64,000 nt of DNA from positions 4,317,501-4,381,500 of the forward strand of contig NZ_CP108538.1 in the NCBI RefSeq assembly GCF_035994185.1, read 5' to 3'. The stretch comes from Streptomyces sp. NBC_01217. GTDB lineage: Bacteria > Actinomycetota > Actinomycetes > Streptomycetales > Streptomycetaceae. The notes beneath the pieces are model-generated. The model did not search any database and was not told where the DNA came from. It saw only the letters and a list, made by a program, of their open reading frames with translations. The position numbers were made by a program, and so were the translations under genes. Numbering within the stretch: the first letter of the stretch is position 1; each line of letters starts with the position of its first letter. Below are positions 50,325 to 61,423 of this stretch, in pieces.

Positions 50325-50340
50325 AGTTCAACGTTCAACT
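50325..50340. promoter_or_regulatory. AGTTCAACGTTCAACT direct-repeat motif
   Basis: TTCAA repeats with a two-base spacer, 19 bases before the luciferase-like gene's start region; MarR-like and other regulators bind such AT-rich half-site pairs. AGGAGG of the gene follows directly. Likely promoter/operator. Confidence 0.4.
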
Positions 50341-50358
50341 AATCAGGAGGCGGGCGCC

Positions 50359-51456
50359 ATGGAGTTCGGGATCTTCACTGTCGGAGACGTCACCACCGAC
50401 CCGACGACCGGCAGGACACCGAGCGAGCACGAGCGGATCAAGGCCACCGTCGCCATCGCGCAGAAGGCGGAGGAGGTCGGCCTGGACGTCTTCGCCACCG
50501 GCGAGCACCACAACCCGCCGTTCGTCCCGTCCTCGCCGACGACCACGCTCGGCTACATCGCCGCCCGCACCGAGAACCTGATCCTGTCCACGTCCACCAC
50601 CCTCATCACCACCAACGACCCGGTGAAGATCGCCGAGGACTACGCGACGCTCCAGCACCTCGCGGACGGCCGCGTCGACCTGATGATGGGCCGCGGCAAC
50701 ACCGGCCCGGTCTACCCGTGGTTCGGCAAGGACATCCGCCAGGGCATCCCGCTCGCCATCGAGAACTACGCCCTGCTGCACAAGCTGTGGCGCGAGGACG
50801 TCGTCGACTGGGAGGGCAAGTTCCGTACGCCGCTGCAGTCCTTCACCGCGACCCCGCGCCCGCTGGACGGCGTCCCGCCGTTCGTCTGGCACGGCTCCAT
50901 CCGCTCCCCGGAAATCGCCGAACAGGCCGCGTACTACGGCGACGGCTACTTCCACAACAACATCTTCTGGCCCATCGAGCACACCAGGAAGATGGTCAAC
51001 CTCTACCGCCAGCGGTACGCGCACTACGGGCACGGCACCGCCGAGCAGGCCATCGTCGGCCTCGGCGGCCAGGTGTTCATGCGGAAGAACTCGCAGGACG
51101 CGGTACGGGAGTTCCGCCCGTACTTCGACAACGCGCCGGTCTACGGCCACGGCCCGTCGCTGGAGGACTTCTCGCAGCAGACGCCGCTGACCGTCGGCTC
51201 CCCGCAGGAGGTCATCGAGCGGACCCTCTCGTTCCGTGACGCCGTGGGCGACTACCAGCGCCAGCTGTTCCTGATGGACCACGCGGGACTGCCGCTGAAG
51301 ACGGTCCTGGAACAGCTCGACATCCTCGGCGAGGAGGTCGTCCCGGTGCTGCGCAAGGAGTTCGCCAGCCTGCGGCCGGCCGGAGTCCCGGACTCCGCCC
51401 CCGTACACCCGGCCGTCGCCGCCCGCACGGCCCTCACCGCCACGAAGGAGGCCTGA
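50359..51456 (+). CDS. Luciferase-like (LLM class) flavin monooxygenase, CE1758 type
   Basis: 365 aa LLM-class FMN-dependent monooxygenase: MEFGIFTVGDVTTDPTTG, GLDVFATGEHHNPPFVPSSP and TTLITTNDPVKIAEDYATLQHLADGRVDLMMGRGNTGP-type TIM-barrel segments. The close family I recall is CE1758, always paired with a CE1759-type NAD(P)H:FMN reductase, which follows five bases downstream. It oxidises an unknown organic substrate. AGGAGG precedes ATG 50359. Confidence 0.9.
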   Translation: MEFGIFTVGDVTTDPTTGRTPSEHERIKATVAIAQKAEEVGLDVFATGEHHNPPFVPSSPTTTLGYIAARTENLILSTSTTLITTNDPVKIAEDYATLQHLADGRVDLMMGRGNTGPVYPWFGKDIRQGIPLAIENYALLHKLWREDVVDWEGKFRTPLQSFTATPRPLDGVPPFVWHGSIRSPEIAEQAAYYGDGYFHNNIFWPIEHTRKMVNLYRQRYAHYGHGTAEQAIVGLGGQVFMRKNSQDAVREFRPYFDNAPVYGHGPSLEDFSQQTPLTVGSPQEVIERTLSFRDAVGDYQRQLFLMDHAGLPLKTVLEQLDILGEEVVPVLRKEFASLRPAGVPDSAPVHPAVAARTALTATKEA

Positions 51457-51461
51457 CCACT

Positions 51462-52133
51462 GTGTCCACCTCGTCCACCGCGTTCGCCACCGAGCCCCTG
51501 AGGATCGTCGCCGTATCGGCCGGGCTGAGCAGTCCGTCCTCGACCCGGCTGCTCGCCGATCGGCTGGCCGGTGCCGCCCGTGAGCGCCTGCTGACCGAGC
51601 AGGACCGCGCGGTCGAGGTCCGCGTGATCGACCTGCGCGACCTGGCCGTCGACATCGCCAACCACCTGGTGACCGGGTTCCCGCCGAGCGCCCTGGACGG
51701 GGCGATCAAGGAGGTGACGCAGGCGGACGGCCTGATCGCCGTCTCGCCCGTCTTCACCGCGTCGTACAGCGGACTGTTCAAGTCGTTCTTCGACCTGATC
51801 GACAACACGGCGCTGACCGGCAAGCCCGTCGTCATCGCGGCGACGGGCGGCACCGCCCGCCACTCGCTCGTCCTGGAACACGCGATGCGTCCGCTCTTCG
51901 CCTACCTGCGGGCCACCGTCGTACCGACCTCCGTGTACGCGGCGTCGGAGGACTGGGGCTCGTCCGGCGACGAGTACACCGAGGGCCTGCCGTCCCGCAT
52001 CCGGCGCGCGGGCGGCGAGCTCGCCACCATGATCACGGGAGGCCGGGCGGCCTCCGGAGCGCCGAGGACGCTGGGGCTCGACGACGAGGTCGTACCGTTC
52101 GAACAGCAGCTCGCCGACCTCCGGTTGGACTGA
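51462..52133 (+). CDS. NADPH-dependent FMN reductase, CE1759 type
   Basis: 223 aa flavodoxin-like fold: IVAVSAGLSSPSSTRLLADRLA, QADGLIAVSPVFTASYSGLFKSFFDLID (flavin-binding PVFTASYSG), VVIAATGGTARHSLVLEHAMRPLFAYLRATVVPTSVYA. It supplies reduced FMN to the monooxygenase encoded five bases upstream; the two genes are probably one unit. GTG 51462 is the start; a Shine-Dalgarno sequence AAGGAGG overlaps the upstream gene's end. Confidence 0.92.
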   Translation: MSTSSTAFATEPLRIVAVSAGLSSPSSTRLLADRLAGAARERLLTEQDRAVEVRVIDLRDLAVDIANHLVTGFPPSALDGAIKEVTQADGLIAVSPVFTASYSGLFKSFFDLIDNTALTGKPVVIAATGGTARHSLVLEHAMRPLFAYLRATVVPTSVYAASEDWGSSGDEYTEGLPSRIRRAGGELATMITGGRAASGAPRTLGLDDEVVPFEQQLADLRLD

Positions 52134-52261
52134 CCGGGCTAAGGCGGCCCGCCATCCGGAGCGGTGACCGGTTTGATTAGGGTTGGACCGAAAGACGCGT
52201 CGTGCGAGGTCTTCTCGCACGACGCCGCTGCGCACTGAGCCGAACCGAGCTGGAGGCAGAG

Positions 52262-52684
52262 ATGGGCAGGATCGTGGTGGGCGTTGACGGCTCCGAGTCG
52301 TCGATCAAGGCGCTGCACTGGGCCGTACGCCAGGCGGAACTGACCGGAGACACGGTGGAGGCCGTCAACAGCTGGGAGTACCCCGCGACCAGCTGGGCGT
52401 CCATGATGCCGGGCATGCCGGAGGACTTCGACCCGCAGGCCGTCGCGACCGTGGCCCTCACCGAGACGCTGGAAGAGGCCCTGGGCGCCGAGGGAGCGGC
52501 CGCGATCAGCAAGGTCGTGGTGATCGGCAACCCGGCCCAGTCCCTGCTGGACCGTGCCAAGGGCGCGAACCTGCTGGTCGTCGGGGCCCGCGGCTACAGC
52601 GGCTTCAAGGCGACCCTGCTCGGCTCGGTCAGCCTCCATGTCACCCAGCACGCACCGTGCCCGGTGACGGTCGTACGCGACTGA
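52262..52684 (+). CDS. Universal stress protein family (UspA)
   Basis: 140 aa single Usp domain: IVVGVDGSESSIKALHWAVRQA, then LVVGARGYSGFKATLLGSVSLHVTQHAPCPVTVVR with the ATP-binding GARGxxGxxxxxLGSVS-type motif. It binds ATP and acts in stress tolerance. ATG 52262 follows GGAGGCAGAG. A 24-bp terminator hairpin follows at 52696. Confidence 0.93.
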   Translation: MGRIVVGVDGSESSIKALHWAVRQAELTGDTVEAVNSWEYPATSWASMMPGMPEDFDPQAVATVALTETLEEALGAEGAAAISKVVVIGNPAQSLLDRAKGANLLVVGARGYSGFKATLLGSVSLHVTQHAPCPVTVVRD

Positions 52685-52695
52685 CCGCGACGGCA

Positions 52696-52748
52696 TGGAC
52701 ATGAGGGCGGGCCCGCACGATTGCCGTGCGGGCCCGCCCTCATGTCCA
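52696..52748. terminator. 24-bp perfect inverted repeat, bidirectional terminator
   Basis: Arms 52696-52719 and 52725-52748 are exact complements around ATTGC, lying between two convergent genes (52684 and 52769). At 24 bp it is the longest perfect inverted repeat seen here and should terminate both transcripts. Confidence 0.75.
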
Positions 52749-52768
52749 CGATGCGCCGGAAGACGCGC

Positions 52769-53179
52769 TCACGTCTGCTCGTGCGTGTAGAAGATGTAGA
52801 ACGTCGTGATGAACATCCCGAGGCCGACCGCCAGTCCCAGTGCCGAGGACCGCAGCACGCTCGAATCGGTCAGCCCGACCAGCAGGCCGATCGCCGCGGC
52901 CGTCAGCGCGCCGTACGCCACCGCCCGCACCAGGGGCAGCATGGTGTGCTGGATCCGGCCCAGCGCGAAGCAGAGGACGGCGAGCACCACCGCACCGATC
53001 AGGCCGTACCAGAACTGCCGGCCGCCGCTCGCGCCGTTGTTGCGGAGGATGAACGACGCGTAGAGGCCGTACGCCGCACCCAGCGTGACGGGTATGGCCC
53101 AGGCGAGGGCGCTGTGCCGACGCGTCCGTGACCCGGCACCGGCCCGCTGGCGGGCCGGCGTTGCCGCATGAGTGGCCAT
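52769..53179 (-). CDS. Small multi-pass membrane protein
   Basis: 136 aa with four membrane helices (ALAWAIPVTLGAAYGLYAS, FWYGLIGAVVLAVLCFALG, AVAYGALTAAAIGLLVGL, SALGLAVGLGMFITTFYIFY) after a basic N-terminus. I do not recognise the family; it is conserved-looking and ends in a charged tail. ATG 53179 has GAAGGAG. It is convergent with the Usp gene and divergent from the next gene. Confidence 0.75.
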   Translation of the reverse strand: MATHAATPARQRAGAGSRTRRHSALAWAIPVTLGAAYGLYASFILRNNGASGGRQFWYGLIGAVVLAVLCFALGRIQHTMLPLVRAVAYGALTAAAIGLLVGLTDSSVLRSSALGLAVGLGMFITTFYIFYTHEQT

Positions 53180-53298
53180 GGCGGAGAACTCCTTCCGTCG
53201 CCCCTTTTCCCTCCAGGGCACACCCGGCTGCGCCACCCGGCAACTCGGATGGCGCAGCGCCCGGGGCGCACCGCTTCCGTACGGGATTCCCTGGAGGG

Positions 53299-54261
53299 GT
53301 GCGTACGTATCTCTCGGCGGCTCTGGCAGTGGTGGTGCTGGTGCTGCTCGCCGTGCTCGTGCCGCTGAGCGCGCTCTCCGCCTGGGTGGATCTGGAGATC
53401 GACGACACGGACCGTTACGTCGCCGCGGTGGCCCCGCTCGCCTCCGACCCCGAGGTACGCGGCACGGTCAGCGACCTCATCACCGACGGGGCGATGAAGC
53501 AGATCGACGCCGGCCCCATCCAGAGCACCGTGCGGGACTTCCTCCACGAGGCGGTGATGTCCTTCACCACCACCGACGCCTTCCGGGCCGCGTGGAACGC
53601 CGCCAACCGCACCGCCCACGCAGCCGTCACCGCCGCGCTGAACGGCAACACCGACGAGGCCGTGACCATCGATCTGGCGCCGATGACGGAGCAGGTCAAG
53701 CGGAACCTGGAGGAGAACGGGGTGCCGGTGGCCGACCTCATCCCGGTCCAGCACACCGACATCACGATCGTCTCCGCCGACCGCGCCGACCAGCTGCGCC
53801 AGACCTTCCGGTGGCTGCGGGCCGGGAGCGTGTGGCCCGCCGTGGGCACGGTCGTGTTCGCCGTCCTGACCGTGGCCGTGGCCCGGCTGCGCGGCGGACC
53901 GGGGCCCGGGCGCTCCACACGCGCCACGCTCTCGGCCACGGCGGTGGCCGGGATCGGCTTCGCACTCGGGGCGCTGGTGCTCCGCGCGGTGATCGCGATC
54001 GCCCGGGACCGGGTGCTGTCCGAGGTGCCGGACAGCGAGGCGGGCGCCGCGGCGGCGGTGTACGACGCGCTGACGGCCTCGCTGCGCACGACGGCGTGGA
54101 CCGTGTTCGCAGCGGGGCTGGCGGTGGCGCTGTGCGCGGTGCTCGGGCGGCTGTGGGCGGCGCGCCCGCGGACGGCACCCGTAACGCAGCCGGTTCGACG
54201 TGCGGCGGTGGACGGGCCGGGGAAGAGTGGTTCTCGTGACTGCCGGATCGGGGAGGACTGA
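53299..54261 (+). CDS. Predicted integral membrane protein, 320 aa
   Basis: Starts with a membrane helix (YLSAALAVVVLVLLAVLVPLSALSAW), a large extracytoplasmic domain (residues 30-185) and two or three more helices near the end (VWPAVGTVVFAVLTVAVA, LSATAVAGIGFALGALVL, TAWTVFAAGLAVALCAVLG). No known motif. GTG 53299 is preceded by GGAGG. Family unrecognised but the membrane architecture is clear. Confidence 0.7.
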   Translation: MRTYLSAALAVVVLVLLAVLVPLSALSAWVDLEIDDTDRYVAAVAPLASDPEVRGTVSDLITDGAMKQIDAGPIQSTVRDFLHEAVMSFTTTDAFRAAWNAANRTAHAAVTAALNGNTDEAVTIDLAPMTEQVKRNLEENGVPVADLIPVQHTDITIVSADRADQLRQTFRWLRAGSVWPAVGTVVFAVLTVAVARLRGGPGPGRSTRATLSATAVAGIGFALGALVLRAVIAIARDRVLSEVPDSEAGAAAAVYDALTASLRTTAWTVFAAGLAVALCAVLGRLWAARPRTAPVTQPVRRAAVDGPGKSGSRDCRIGED

Positions 54262-54273
54262 GAGGTCATCCAT

Positions 54274-55236
54274 ATGCGAGCCATAGCCGTCAGCGCGTTC
54301 CGGGCCGACCCCGCACTGGTCGAGCTGCCCAAGCCCGAGCCGGAAGCCGGTGAGGTACGGGTCAGGATCGAGTACGCCGCACTCAACCCGTGCGACTGGC
54401 AGGCCGCACAGGGCTCGCCGGACGAAGACCCCACCCCCCACGCGTTCCCGCTGGTCGTCGGCGTGGACTTCGCGGGCCGGGTGGACATGATCGGCAGCGG
54501 CGCGAACCGTTTCCGGGTCGGGGACCAGGTCTTCGGCCGGATCGCCGCTCCGACGGCCGACACCGGCACGTACGTCTCCGGAACCTACTGCGACTACGTG
54601 TCCGTACCGCAGGACTCCGTCATCACCCTCGTCCCGGACGACCTGCCCCTCCGCACCGCCGCGGCGCTGCCGTCCGCCGGGATGACGGCCGCGCAGATCC
54701 TGGAGATCGCGGTGCACCGCGGCCACGAGAGCCTGCTGGTCATCGGCGCGGCGGGCGGCGTCGGCAGCTATCTCACCCAACTCGCCTCGGCCCGCGACGT
54801 GCGCGTGATCGCGGCCGTGCGCGGCGACGAACGGGGGCGGATGGCGGCCCTGGGCGCCACCGCCACGATCGACACCACGGACCGTTCCCTCGAAGAAGGT
54901 GTGCGGGAGACCTGCCCGGACGGCGTCGACGCCCTGGTCGACCTGGTCTCCGCCACGCCGGAGGCCTTCGCCGCCCGCGCCACGCTGGTACGCGGCGGCG
55001 GGATCGCCCTCACCACACGGGGCGTCGCCGCCGGGGCCGCTCTCCCCGCGGACGTGACCGGCATCGACTTCCGGCTCGAACCCACCCCGGTCCTGCTCGA
55101 CGTCCTGGCCGAGGGCGCCGCCGAGGGCGTCCTGCGCGTGCCCATAGACATCGAACTCCCGCTGGAGAAGGCCCCGCAGGCGCTGGACCGCAACCGGACG
55201 GGCGGCGCACGCGGCAAGACGGTCATCGTGCTCTGA
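54274..55236 (+). CDS. NADP-dependent zinc-type alcohol dehydrogenase / quinone oxidoreductase
   Basis: 320 aa MDR-family protein: EYAALNPCDWQAAQG, VVGVDFAGRVDMIGSGANRFRVGDQVFG, the nucleotide-binding LLVIGAAGGVGSYLTQLASA (GxxGxxG) and GARGKTVIVL end. It lacks the structural zinc Cys cluster, so it is the quinone-reductase subgroup that reduces enones or quinones with NADPH. ATG 54274 follows GAGAGGTC. The DUF2630 gene follows 20 bases later. Confidence 0.9.
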   Translation: MRAIAVSAFRADPALVELPKPEPEAGEVRVRIEYAALNPCDWQAAQGSPDEDPTPHAFPLVVGVDFAGRVDMIGSGANRFRVGDQVFGRIAAPTADTGTYVSGTYCDYVSVPQDSVITLVPDDLPLRTAAALPSAGMTAAQILEIAVHRGHESLLVIGAAGGVGSYLTQLASARDVRVIAAVRGDERGRMAALGATATIDTTDRSLEEGVRETCPDGVDALVDLVSATPEAFAARATLVRGGGIALTTRGVAAGAALPADVTGIDFRLEPTPVLLDVLAEGAAEGVLRVPIDIELPLEKAPQALDRNRTGGARGKTVIVL

Positions 55237-55256
55237 ACCCACGCGGAGGAGACGTC

Positions 55257-55508
55257 ATGGACGACCAGGAACGCGACATCATCGACAACATCGGCGGACT
55301 GATCACGGAGGAACGGGACCTGCGCAACCGCTCCACCCGGGAAACGGGCCTCACCGAGGACGAGAAATCCCGCCTGCGCACGGTGGAGATCCGGCTCGAC
55401 CAGTGCTGGGACCTGCTACGACAGCGCCGCGCCCTCAGCGAGTACGGCGAGGACCCGTCCGCAGCGAGAATCCGTCCGGCCGACGAGGTCGAGGGCTACC
55501 AGGGCTGA
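55257..55508 (+). CDS. DUF2630-family small protein
   Basis: 83 aa helical protein: MDDQERDIIDNIGGLITEE, RDLRNRSTRETGLTEDEKSR, LRTVEIRLDQCWDLLRQRRA. This is DUF2630, a common actinobacterial small protein of unknown function. GGAGGAGACGTC precedes ATG 55257, so coupling with the oxidoreductase upstream is possible. Confidence 0.88.
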   Translation: MDDQERDIIDNIGGLITEERDLRNRSTRETGLTEDEKSRLRTVEIRLDQCWDLLRQRRALSEYGEDPSAARIRPADEVEGYQG

Positions 55509-55548
55509 ACAGACGGGTCCGGGGAACGCACCACCCACCGGACCATGG

Positions 55549-55950
55549 TCACTCCGCCGGCCCGGTCCCCCGCAGCCGCTCCATCTCACGCCGGTCCCGC
55601 TTCGTCGGGCGCCCAGTACCCCGGTCCCGTACCGGAACCTGGATCGCCGCCTCGCGCGGCGGCGGAGGCGGGCTGTTGTCGATGAAGCACTCCGCCGCCA
55701 CCGGAGGCCCGACCCGCTTCTTCACCAGCTTCGACACGACCACGACCCGGTCCCGGCCCGCGTGCCGGAGCCGTACCTCGTCGCCGAGGTGCAACGCCTG
55801 CGCGGGCTTGGCGCGCTCACCGGCGACCTTCACATGTCCCGCACGACAGGCGGCAGCGGCCTGCGAACGCGTCTTCGTCAGCCGGACCGACCAGATCCAG
55901 ACGTCGACCCGAACGCTTCCCTCCGCCTGCGGCGCCTCACCGGAAACCAT
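55549..55950 (-). CDS. S4-domain RNA-binding protein, Hsp15/YlmH-like
   Basis: 133 aa: an S4 domain (VRVDVWIWSVRLTKTRSQAAAACRAGHVKVAG, EVRLRHAGRDRVVVVSKLV) followed by a Pro-rich and Arg/Lys-rich tail (GTGRPTKRDRREMERLRG) typical of Hsp15. It may bind stalled 50S-tRNA complexes. ATG 55950 has TAGAGT seven bases upstream and no Shine-Dalgarno sequence, suggesting leaderless translation. Confidence 0.88.
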   Translation of the reverse strand: MVSGEAPQAEGSVRVDVWIWSVRLTKTRSQAAAACRAGHVKVAGERAKPAQALHLGDEVRLRHAGRDRVVVVSKLVKKRVGPPVAAECFIDNSPPPPPREAAIQVPVRDRGTGRPTKRDRREMERLRGTGPAE

Positions 55951-56266
55951 GTATCCGACTCTAATGCGGCAGGCGCGCCCTGTTCTGCGGGACAGCGCGG
56001 ACAACAACATTCCTGACGATATGTCAGGCATATCGATCGCCCATACAGACGAGGCAACTCGGAGTCAGGTGGGCACATTTGAATGACACACATCAGGTCG
56101 GCGCGGCAGGCGCGCAGGACTCGGTTGCGGCTCAGTTGTGCCACGGGCGGGCCGCGCCACCGAACGGCCGGATCCGGCCGCTAACCTTACGTATCCGCCC
56201 TGGCCAGGGATGAATTCCCGCAGGTCGGACATTTATCGCACCCAACTCACGCGAAAGGCCTCACCC

Positions 56267-57766
<1,500 letters not shown>

Positions 57767-58916
57767 TCCACCGGCAGGCGTACGGTCACGGCGAGCCCGC
57801 CCCCGGGGCCGGGCACCGCCGTGACCGTACCGCCGTGCGCCACGGCTATAGAACGTACGATCGAGAGACCGAGCCCCGAACCACGCCCCATCCGGTCCTT
57901 GCCCTCGCCCCGCCGGAACGGCTCGAACAGCCCGGGGATGTCCGCCGCGTCCACCACGGGCCCGGTGTTGCACACCTCCAGCAGCACGCCGTCACCGGCC
58001 GTCACCAGGGACACGTCCACCGTCCCGTCGGGCACGTTGTAGGTCACGGCGTTGTCCAGCAGATTCGCCACCAACTGGGCGAGCAGCAGCCGGTTCCCCC
58101 GTACCGCGCAGGGCCTGGCGTCGGCCTTCACACCCGGGCGCCGGGCCGTCTCCTCCGCCAGCACCTGCGCGAGGTCCACCGCCTCCCGCTCCCCCGCGGC
58201 GAGACCGCGCTCGCTGCGCGCCAGGACCAGCAGCCCCTCGATGAGCCGCTCGCTGCGCCGGTTGTTGTCCAGGAGCGTCTGCCGAGTCCGTACGAGATCC
58301 TCCTGGGACGGGTCGTCCAGACCGATCTGGATCGCGGCGCGCTGGGTGGCCAGCGGTGTCCGCAGTTCGTGCGAGGCGTTGGCGATGAACCGGCGCTGGC
58401 TGTCGAACGCCTTCTCCAGCCGGGCCAGCAGCTCGTCGAGCGTGTCGCCGAGCTCCTTCAGCTCGTCGTCGGGGCCGCTGGACGCGATCCGTTCGTGCAG
58501 GTTGTGCTCGGAGAGCCGGCGCGCCTTCGCGGTCATGGCGTGAACGGGCCGCAGGACCCGCCCCGCGGTCCACCACCCCACGCCGACGGCGCAGGCCGTC
58601 ATGACGAGCAGCGAGGCCGCGGACCAGATGAGCAGCTGCTGACCGGCCGCGTCGCTGACATGGTCGGTGAGGTCGTAGACGGTGGGTGGCCCGAGTCTGC
58701 GCCGGGTGACGAGGGGACCGTTCACCGCGTAGCCGGGCTGGACGACCACGGCCGTGCGGGCGATGGCGCGCGCCTGGGAGTCCGTACCCGCGCGGGAGGC
58801 GAGGTTGACGGTGGCGAGCAACGCCGCCCCGAGCACCAGGAACACCCCGCCGTACACGAGCGCGATCCGCGTACGGATCGTGGAGTGCTGGACATGCGGA
58901 ACACGCCACAGGCGCT

Positions 58917-59570
58917 TCACAGGGCGTACCCCACGCCCTGCACGGTACGGATCAGGGCCGGCTCCCCGAGCTTCCCGCGCAGCTTGCTCATGCAGACGCG
59001 GACGGCGCCCGTGAAGGGATCGGCGTTGGCGTCCCAGGCCCGCTCCAGCAGCTCCTCCGCGCTGACGGTCCCGCCGTCGGCCTCCAGCAGCAGCTGCAGC
59101 ACCGAGAACTCCTTGGGCGAGAGGTCCAGCTCCCGCCCGTCCCGGGACACGGTGCGCCGTACGGTGTCGAGCCGGACGCCGTGCCGCTCCAGCTGCGGCG
59201 GTACGGGGCGGGCGCTGCGCCGCCGCAGCGCCCGTACCCGCGACACCAGCTCGGGGAACTCGAACGGCTTGCCCAGATAGTCGTCGGCGCCGAGGTCGAG
59301 CCCGGCGACGCGGTCCTCCATGGAACCGGCGGCGGTGAGCATCAGGATCCTCGTCCGTGAGCCGGAGGCGACCAGCCCCCGAGCCACGTCGTCGCCGTGC
59401 ACGCGTGGCAGGTCGCGGTCGAGGACGACGACGTCGTAGTCGTGCAGCCCCAGGTAGGCGAGGGCGGCATCGCCGCTGTACACCGTGTCGACGGCGAACC
59501 CCGCCCGCCGCAGCCCGGTGGCGACCAGTTCCGCCAGGATCTCCTCGTCCTCGGCGACCAGTACCCGCAT
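58917..59570 (-). CDS. OmpR-family response regulator
   Basis: 217 aa. Receiver domain with VAEDEE (acidic pocket), phospho-acceptor Asp51 in VVVLDRDLP, T in LMLTAAG and K in GKPF; then a winged-helix DNA-binding domain (ELDLSPKEFSVLQLLLEAD, VRVCMSKLRGKLG). It forms a two-component operon with the overlapping kinase gene. ATG 59570 gives the canonical start VLVAEDE. Confidence 0.94.
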   Translation of the reverse strand: MRVLVAEDEEILAELVATGLRRAGFAVDTVYSGDAALAYLGLHDYDVVVLDRDLPRVHGDDVARGLVASGSRTRILMLTAAGSMEDRVAGLDLGADDYLGKPFEFPELVSRVRALRRRSARPVPPQLERHGVRLDTVRRTVSRDGRELDLSPKEFSVLQLLLEADGGTVSAEELLERAWDANADPFTGAVRVCMSKLRGKLGEPALIRTVQGVGYAL

Positions 59571-59742
59571 CGTGATGTCCCCTGCCTCGTGCATGCGTGC
59601 CCACTCCCTCCCAGGATGCGTCTTTGCTACGGGAAGGAATGTTTCGCAAAGGTCTCCACGGACGTCTGCGCGGAGGTCCCCGTGCCCGGGGCCCGGTTTA
59701 TCGGTGTGAGTTGATCTCCCGCAGGCCGTTAGGATTTCGACC

Positions 59743-61347
59743 ATGGCGGCCACTGGATCCGAGAAGCAGGGGGCGAAGGCGTACTACGTCTCGACCCCCA
59801 TTTACTACGTCAACGACGCTCCTCACCTGGGCCACGCCTACACGACCGTCGCAGGCGACGTGCTCACGCGCTGGCACCGCCAGCGCGGCGAGAAGGTGTG
59901 GTACCTCACCGGCACGGACGAGCACGGTCAGAAGATCATGCGCACTGCCGAGGCGAACAACGTCACTCCGCAGGAGTGGTGCGACAAGCTCGTCGAGGAG
60001 GCCTGGAAGCCCCTCTGGGAGCACCTGAACATCGCGAACGACGACTTCATCCGTACGACGGAGAAGCGCCACACCGACCGGGTACAGGAGTTCGTGCAGG
60101 ACCTGTACGACAAGGGCGAGATCTACAAGGGCGGGTACGAGGGCCCGTACTGCGTGGGCTGCGAGGAGTACAAGCTCCCCGGCGACCTCATCGAGGACGA
60201 GGACGGCGTCAAGCTGTGCCCGATCCACAAGAAGCCGGTGGAGATCCTCAAGGAGGAGAACTACTTCTTCAAGCTGAGCGCGTACGGCCCCAAGCTGATG
60301 GAGTTCTACGCGAACAACCCGGGCTTCATCCAGCCCGAGTCCGCCCGCAACGAGGTCGTGAACTTCGTCAAGCAGGGCCTGCAGGACCTCTCCATCTCCC
60401 GCTCGACCTTCGACTGGGGCGTCCCGGTGCCGTGGGACGAGAAGCACGTCATCTACGTGTGGGTCGACGCGCTGCTGAACTACGCGACGGCTGTCGGCTA
60501 CGGCTCCAACCAGGAGAAGTTCGACGGTACGTTCCCCGCAGACGTCCACCTGGTCGGCAAGGACATCCTCCGCTTCCACGCGGTGATCTGGCCCGCGATG
60601 CTGATGGCGCAGGGTCTGCCGCTGCCCGGCCGGGTCGCGGCCAACGGCTGGCTGATGGTCGGCGGCGAGAAGATGTCGAAGTCGAACCTGACCGGCATCA
60701 AGCCGCAGGACCTGACCTCGCACTTCGGCGTGGACGCGTACCGCTGGTACTTCCTGCGGGCGATCGCGTTCGGCAGCGACGGCTCGTTCTCCTGGGAGGA
60801 CTTCTCCGCCCGCTACACCTCCGAGCTGGCCAACGACTACGGCAACCTCGCCTCGCGCGTCGCCGCCATGGTCGGCAAGTACTTCGGCGGGGCGCTCCCG
60901 GAGGCCACCGCCTCGGGTGACGCCGAGAAGGCGGTCCAGGAGGGGCTGGCGAAGGCCGTCGCCGCGGCGGACCAGAAGATCGGCGAGGAGCTGGACTTCC
61001 AGGCCGGCATCCTGGCGATCTTCGACTTCGTGAAGCAGGTCAACGGCTACATCACGGAGCAGGAGCCCTGGAAGGTCGCCAAGGACACTTCCCCCGAGGG
61101 CCAGGCCCGCCTCGCGACGATCCTCTACACGGCCGCCGAGTCGCTGCGCGGTGTCGCGGTCCTGCTGAACGCCGTGATGCCCGAGACCTCGCAGAAGCTG
61201 TGGGAGTCCCTGGGCGCCGAGGCGTCCCTGGGCGCGCTGTCCGATCAGCGCGTACAGGACGCTGGCACCTGGGGCCTGCTCCCGGCGGGTGCGACGGTGA
61301 CGAAGGGCGCGGTGCTGTTCCCCCGCCTGGAGGAGAAGCCCGCGTAA
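59743..61347 (+). CDS. metG: Methionyl-tRNA synthetase
   Basis: 534 aa class I synthetase. PIYYVNDAPHLGHAY (HIGH-type PHLGH), tRNA anticodon recognition region, zinc-type cysteines (YCVGCEEYK and LCPIHK) and KMSKS in GEKMSKSNL are present. It has no C-terminal tRNA-binding (Trbp) domain, as in many actinobacterial MetRS. It charges initiator and elongator tRNA-Met. No Shine-Dalgarno sequence precedes the ATG; TAGGAT sits seven bases upstream, so the mRNA is probably leaderless. Two terminators follow. Confidence 0.96.
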   Translation: MAATGSEKQGAKAYYVSTPIYYVNDAPHLGHAYTTVAGDVLTRWHRQRGEKVWYLTGTDEHGQKIMRTAEANNVTPQEWCDKLVEEAWKPLWEHLNIANDDFIRTTEKRHTDRVQEFVQDLYDKGEIYKGGYEGPYCVGCEEYKLPGDLIEDEDGVKLCPIHKKPVEILKEENYFFKLSAYGPKLMEFYANNPGFIQPESARNEVVNFVKQGLQDLSISRSTFDWGVPVPWDEKHVIYVWVDALLNYATAVGYGSNQEKFDGTFPADVHLVGKDILRFHAVIWPAMLMAQGLPLPGRVAANGWLMVGGEKMSKSNLTGIKPQDLTSHFGVDAYRWYFLRAIAFGSDGSFSWEDFSARYTSELANDYGNLASRVAAMVGKYFGGALPEATASGDAEKAVQEGLAKAVAAADQKIGEELDFQAGILAIFDFVKQVNGYITEQEPWKVAKDTSPEGQARLATILYTAAESLRGVAVLLNAVMPETSQKLWESLGAEASLGALSDQRVQDAGTWGLLPAGATVTKGAVLFPRLEEKPA

Positions 61348-61364
61348 GCGCATGGAGGAAGGGG

Positions 61365-61416
61365 CCGGGACCGCACAACCGGTCCCGGCAGCGTACGGGC
61401 CCGACCCCGGGCCCGT
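61365..61416. terminator. Two terminator hairpins between metG and the transpeptidase gene
   Basis: CCGGGACCG (61365-61373) with CGGTCCCGG (61380-61388), and ACGGGCCCG (61395-61403) with CGGGCCCGT (61408-61416): two perfect 9-bp stems in the 76-base gap between convergent genes. Confidence 0.7.
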
Positions 61417-61423
61417 ATTCGGT

